Below are positions 7,402-10,822 of a stretch of 10,822 bases of DNA, piece by piece. A model generated the notes under the pieces. That model worked only from the letters and a program-made list of their open reading frames with translations. It did no database searches and was not told the origin of the DNA. Every line of letters starts with the position of its first letter. Positions within the stretch are counted from its first letter, which is position 1. The stretch comes from an uncultured Clostridium sp. (GTDB lineage Bacteria; Bacillota; Clostridia; TANB77; CAG-508). The stretch covers positions 1-10,822 of the forward strand of contig CABQAZ010000034.1 of assembly GCA_902462295.1 (NCBI GenBank), in the 5' to 3' direction. A program made the translations under genes and the position numbers.

Positions 7402-8500
7402 ATGTTCCTCTTATAATTTCTTCCCAGAATTTCAGATTTTTTTCAAAAGAATAAAACTCACTATACTCATTATACGAATTGTAGCAATAATCTTCATATT
7501 TATCTATATCAATAATATTCTGTTTATATATATCTTTCCATTCATTTTTACTAGATACTAAAACGCCAAATTTTTCTTTTATTATAGAATTATTAAAGCC
7601 TACGCTAGATGCTATTACTGGCATCCCTGTTGACATATACTGAATTATTTTAAATCCACCTTTTCCTCTATTAAATTCATTATCATCAAGAGGCATAATT
7701 CCAATATGCGAATTGTACATTACATCTTTAATTATATCTCTACTCCATGTTATATTTTTAATAACTAAATAGTCTGTTTTATTTTTAACTTCACAATTAC
7801 ATACTACATTTAATATCAATTCTCTTCCATCAGTCTTCTTTAATTCTTTAGCAGCTAAATCCAACTCTGGAATTATTGCTAAAAGATTCGATATACTTGA
7901 TTGAGTAGCAATCCATATTAAATTTATTCTTTCTTTTAAAGTAATTTTTCTCAAATTAATTACCTCTTCTAATTTTATATCAGAAAAATCACCATCTGTG
8001 GTTGGTAATAAATAGGTTTTTTCTTGTTGCTGTACTGGCAACTTACTTTTCAATCCTGCATGTGTAACAATTATAGTATCAGAGAGTTTCATCAATAAAT
8101 CCGATTCTTTTTGCGATATCTCTTTATTTATAAATATATCATCATCAAAATCCCATATAACATTATTACAATTATGTAATAAATGTTTTAATAATTTTTC
8201 ATTGATTTTAAATAATAATTTAGGTGAAAACTCTCTAGAAACTATTACACATTCTGGTTTAAATATCATTATGTCATAAAGTAAGAAAGCAAACAATTTA
8301 ATATAAGCCAAACCATAATATATAAAATTCCAAAAAATCTTTGTTTTTTTATATACACTCGCATTTCTTTTCATATATATTTTTTGATTAACAATAATAT
8401 GCTTAGATGTATTATAGTTCCATTTATTAGCATATTGTAAAATTCGATAATAACTTGATGGACTATTTTCTCCACTTCTAGTATAAACAGAAACTTTCAT
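7391..8500 (-). CDS. Glycosyltransferase, GT4-like (GT-B fold)
   Basis: This 369-residue cytoplasmic enzyme should add one sugar to the growing repeat unit. The N-terminal half includes SPSSYYRILQYANKW (13-27), CVIVSRE (84-90) and IWDFDDDIF (115-123). These blocks are found in a GT4-related family that often has the D-D-D motif. The C-terminal donor-binding half has GKGGFKIIQYMSTGMPVIAS (279-298). The second glutamate of the classic E-x7-E motif is replaced by Q287, which from memory is normal for this subfamily (K-x-x-Q-Y-M-A-x-G-x-P-V-V). It starts 76 nt after the previous gene with no good ribosome binding site: the nearest AAAGGA is about 26 nt upstream of the ATG at 8500. The start is kept because the N-terminal beta-strand MKVSVYTRSG begins there. 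Donor and acceptor are unknown. Confidence 0.82.
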   Translation of the reverse strand: MKVSVYTRSGENSPSSYYRILQYANKWNYNTSKHIIVNQKIYMKRNASVYKKTKIFWNFIYYGLAYIKLFAFLLYDIMIFKPECVIVSREFSPKLLFKINEKLLKHLLHNCNNVIWDFDDDIFINKEISQKESDLLMKLSDTIIVTHAGLKSKLPVQQQEKTYLLPTTDGDFSDIKLEEVINLRKITLKERINLIWIATQSSISNLLAIIPELDLAAKELKKTDGRELILNVVCNCEVKNKTDYLVIKNITWSRDIIKDVMYNSHIGIMPLDDNEFNRGKGGFKIIQYMSTGMPVIASSVGFNNSIIKEKFGVLVSSKNEWKDIYKQNIIDIDKYEDYCYNSYNEYSEFYSFEKNLKFWEEIIRGTYES

Positions 8501-8576
8501 ATTATTTATATAATTATCTTTATTCCTTTCTTAAAATACACTAATACACGTCATATAACAACATATAATCTTTATT

Positions 8577-9722
8577 TCATCTATTTATCACATTAACATA
8601 TATTTCTTTAAGACTTTCTTTATTTAAAGATATATCATATCCAGACTCAACCATCTTATGATATGTATTTTGTCTTTTTACTTTATTTAGTACTTCTATC
8701 ATTTTTTCTGCCCATAACTCAGTATCCTGATTTAAAGACATGAAATAAACCAATCCAAACAAATCTGTCTCTTTTGTAATTGTATCAGCCATCAAACATG
8801 GTAAACCTGCTGCTTGCGCCTCAATTCCAACAACTGGAAGACCTTCAAACCTCGACGGCAATAAAAATAAATCCATTGCTTGCATGCATTTATTAACATC
8901 TTTTCTAATGCCAGCAAAAATAACACAATTGTCTATCCCTAATTCTTTTGTCTGCTTTTTTACATCAGACTCAAGTTCTCCCTCTCCTATAAGCATTAAT
9001 TTAGATTCAGGAACTTTCCTATGAAATTCATTAAAAATATTAATTAAATACTCATGATTTTTTTGGAACATAAAACGACCAACATGCCCTATCAATATTT
9101 CATTATCTTTTATACCAAATAATTTTCTATATTCATTTCGTATACTTTGATTATACGCAAAGCTTTCACAATCAACAGCATTATTTATTACTCTTACCTT
9201 TTTGCATATATTCTTCTTATACATCCATCTCGCTGCTTTATTAGAACAAGCAAAAAATTCTGTTCCTATATATCCCAAAAAAGGTTTACATATATTATGT
9301 GCTATTGCTTTTATAATTCTATGTCCTCTGTCTATCCCCGCACAATGTGAATGCATGATTATATGTGGTACTTTCTCCCTTTTAGCCGCGCATCCCTCAA
9401 CAAACATTTTAAAAGCAACATCTGAATGAATATGCACTATATCATAATGTTTTTGTTTTAAAACACTTCGAAGGTCAAAATATGTCTTTATTTGCCTTAA
9501 AAATTTATTTGATGTATGTTTTACAAAAATTTTACCGCCATTATCTTCTACGAAAGAAATATTACTTGAATTTTCAAACGGCTCTAACGTAAAGAAATCA
9601 AAAACAACATTTGATTTAATATCTTTAGTAGTTGCATTCATTGCATTCTTTATAAATGCCCATGCTCCTCCTTGACCTATATCGTTAATATTAACTTCCA
9701 ATACTCTAATTTCTTTATTCAT
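8577..9722 (-). CDS. Glycosyltransferase family 4 (EpsF-like)
   Basis: This 381-residue GT-B glycosyltransferase is a retaining enzyme type that uses a nucleotide sugar. It has the acceptor-side loop GQGGA (16-20), YDIVHIHSD (93-101) and HSHCAG (124-129). The donor-binding half has HVGRFMFQKNH (213-223, with R216 and K221 at the usual phosphate-contact sites), LMLIGEGEL (242-250) and the E-x7-E motif at E293 and E301 within FEGLPVVGIEAQAAGLP. This combination is the pattern of EpsF-like enzymes of exopolysaccharide loci. The ATG at 9722 is preferred: GGTGG (9731-9727) lies 4 nt before it, and it gives an ATGAATAA overlap of 8 nt with the previous gene. An ATG at 9752 would add ten residues not typical of the family. 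Sugar specificity cannot be read from the sequence. Confidence 0.88.
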   Translation of the reverse strand: MNKEIRVLEVNINDIGQGGAWAFIKNAMNATTKDIKSNVVFDFFTLEPFENSSNISFVEDNGGKIFVKHTSNKFLRQIKTYFDLRSVLKQKHYDIVHIHSDVAFKMFVEGCAAKREKVPHIIMHSHCAGIDRGHRIIKAIAHNICKPFLGYIGTEFFACSNKAARWMYKKNICKKVRVINNAVDCESFAYNQSIRNEYRKLFGIKDNEILIGHVGRFMFQKNHEYLINIFNEFHRKVPESKLMLIGEGELESDVKKQTKELGIDNCVIFAGIRKDVNKCMQAMDLFLLPSRFEGLPVVGIEAQAAGLPCLMADTITKETDLFGLVYFMSLNQDTELWAEKMIEVLNKVKRQNTYHKMVESGYDISLNKESLKEIYVNVINR

Positions 9723-10716
9723 TTTTCCACCATAATTTAGGTCTGACCTCATTATAAATCACACCTGCACCTATTGCTAATATTCTTTGTGGTATTATAT
9801 GCCATAATTTATATCTTCTTATGCTTTTTTTACTTCTATTATCTTCTTCTAATTGTTTCCACGGTGTCAACAATTTATATTTCACATATTCTTTTGTTTT
9901 AGGATGATCACACCCTTTAATCCATGGTCTGCTTAACATATAAAAATTTCTAGTGAAATGGATTATTATTGGATTATCTTTAGCTTCTTCCACTTCTGAT
10001 TCTAAATAAAATGCATTTGGTTTTCTCCAACAAATCAAATTTTTATATGTAAATGCCCAAAACAATGTATATGCATTATATTTAGGAGGTAACTGTAATA
10101 TTTTCCCCGAACATGACCAATTCATCAAAGTCTGTTCAAAAAAGAAAACATTACCATTTTGCTCATGTATTCTTTTTATTATCTTGTCTTCAACTTTCTC
10201 CTCTCGCCATTTTTTTAAATCAACTAAATACATACCAGCATTACAATATAAATCATTTTTATTCATATGAAATTGATGTTTATACTTCATAATATTCATA
10301 CAATCAGATACACCCGCAAGTATATTACCTTTCATATCAACATTCCATAGCTCTGATAAATTTCCACAAATCAATGTATCACTATCCAGACACAAAACTC
10401 TATCTACACTTTCTGGCAAAATAGTTCCTATACACATTCTAAAATATGAATGTCCTATCTGATATCTATCTTTAAATGGATATTTTAATAATATTTCTGG
10501 TCCCAAAGCCTCTAAATAAACAACATCTCTTTTTATATTATCACTTTCATATTGAACTACCATATTATTTAATAATATTTTTTTTTCATCAGATATGCCA
10601 TCATCTACAATATAAAAAGTTATTTTTTCTTGTTCTTTATTATTTTCTAACAAAGAAACCATAGATACAGCTACAACACTTGCAAATAAATCGCTACTAA
10701 AATAAAACACATTCAT
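9715..10716 (-). CDS. Glycosyltransferase family 8 (LgtC-like)
   Basis: This 333-residue GT-A enzyme is a retaining, metal-dependent transferase, typically using UDP-galactose or UDP-glucose. The metal-binding D-x-D is D111-S-D113 in LDSDTLI. It follows SYFRM (90-94), a conserved family helix. CNAGMYLVDLKKWR (158-171) is the classic N-A-G block. EQTLMNW (194-200) replaces the common D-Q-x-x-L-N, with Glu for Asp. IIHFTRNFYMLSRPW (251-265) is the C-terminal H-F ... K-P-W metal/substrate block with Arg for Lys. There is no signal peptide or membrane segment; the basic, aromatic C-terminus could help membrane attachment. It follows the previous gene's stop by 54 nt with no terminator seen, so it is probably inside the operon. 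The ribosome binding site is weak (GGA about 8 nt before the ATG). Confidence 0.88.
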   Translation of the reverse strand: MNVFYFSSDLFASVVAVSMVSLLENNKEQEKITFYIVDDGISDEKKILLNNMVVQYESDNIKRDVVYLEALGPEILLKYPFKDRYQIGHSYFRMCIGTILPESVDRVLCLDSDTLICGNLSELWNVDMKGNILAGVSDCMNIMKYKHQFHMNKNDLYCNAGMYLVDLKKWREEKVEDKIIKRIHEQNGNVFFFEQTLMNWSCSGKILQLPPKYNAYTLFWAFTYKNLICWRKPNAFYLESEVEEAKDNPIIIHFTRNFYMLSRPWIKGCDHPKTKEYVKYKLLTPWKQLEEDNRSKKSIRRYKLWHIIPQRILAIGAGVIYNEVRPKLWWKNE

Positions 10717-10770
10717 AATAATATTCCATTCTTTATCTCAAATCAATCATGCATTTCCAAATAATACTAA

Positions 10771-10822
10771 TTACTGATTAACAGCTTCCTTAATAGTCTT
10801 AGCCATATAATCAATCATCTCA
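10771..10822 (-). CDS. C-terminal end of an upstream gene (partial, runs off the right edge)
   Basis: The last 16 codons and a TAA stop (10773-10771) of a minus-strand gene are present, reading EMIDYMAKTIKEAVNQ, an amphipathic helical tail. The position, 54 nt before the GT8 gene on the same strand with no hairpin between, suggests it belongs to the same polysaccharide operon. Such a tail would suit, for example, a DegT-type sugar aminotransferase, but sixteen residues are too few to assign a family. Confidence 0.55.
   Translation of the reverse strand, partial: EMIDYMAKTIKEAVNQ

Noticed and set aside
8533..8561. Promoter-like TTGTTA - 17 nt - TATTTT in the 76-nt spacer
   Set aside because: Both boxes are weak, and such matches are expected by chance at this base composition. 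It is kept only as something to test with the spacer finding.
9723..9752. Earlier ATG (9752) as the start of the EpsF-like glycosyltransferase
   Set aside because: An AGGTG about 9 nt upstream makes it possible. The ATG at 9722 has GGTGG, gives the usual short overlap and matches the family's N-terminus, so the extra ten residues are unlikely.
10732..10760. Promoter-like TTGGAA - 17 nt - GATAAA upstream of the GT8 gene
   Set aside because: Each box matches the consensus at only four of six positions in very AT-rich DNA, and the gene probably continues an upstream operon.
1..10822. CRISPR arrays, tRNA or rRNA genes, riboswitches, attachment sites
   Set aside because: Reading both strands showed no regularly spaced repeats, no cloverleaf or rRNA-like segments and no recognisable riboswitch core.

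Overview
The window looks like part of a surface-polysaccharide (capsule/exopolysaccharide) locus from a low-GC Gram-positive anaerobe, most likely a Clostridia/Lachnospiraceae-type bacterium. This rests on the very AT-rich sequence (sampled lines are about 22-31% GC), AGGAGG-like ribosome binding sites, and the gene content, including a polysaccharide pyruvyl transferase next to an FrhB-type iron-sulfur protein. The genus cannot be named from the sequence.

Eight complete genes fill 10716 down to 1451, all on the minus strand. In order of transcription they are: a family 8 glycosyltransferase (10716-9715), an EpsF-like family 4 glycosyltransferase (9722-8577), a second GT4-like glycosyltransferase (8500-7391), a Wzy-type polymerase (7401-6157), a Wzx-type flippase (6172-4787), a polysaccharide pyruvyl transferase (4782-3682), an FrhB-like 2x[4Fe-4S] protein (3667-2555) and a membrane acyltransferase-3 protein (2467-1451). 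Several genes overlap by 8-16 nt or are separated by 4-14 nt, so they are probably co-transcribed and translationally coupled. Longer gaps occur only before the second GT4 (76 nt) and before the acyltransferase (87 nt). The last codons of another minus-strand gene lie at the right edge, so the operon probably begins outside the window. No initiating phosphoglycosyl transferase or chain-length regulator is visible here.

Together the genes fit a Wzx/Wzy pathway. Glycosyltransferases assemble a lipid-linked repeat unit on the inner face of the membrane. The pyruvyl transferase, and possibly the FrhB-like protein, modify it. Wzx flips it, Wzy polymerises it, and the acyltransferase may add acetyl or a similar group.

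The left 1.4 kb (68-1450) holds no intact gene. It contains two badly decayed 5' ends of IS21-type transposase (istA) genes that point towards each other: plus strand at about 242-548 and minus strand at about 1145-1246. About 600 nt of unrecognised AT-rich DNA lies between them. The far left edge has the start of a minus-strand gene with a good ribosome binding site, a signal-peptide-like N-terminus and a plausible sigma-A promoter. The polysaccharide operon therefore ends in an insertion-sequence graveyard.
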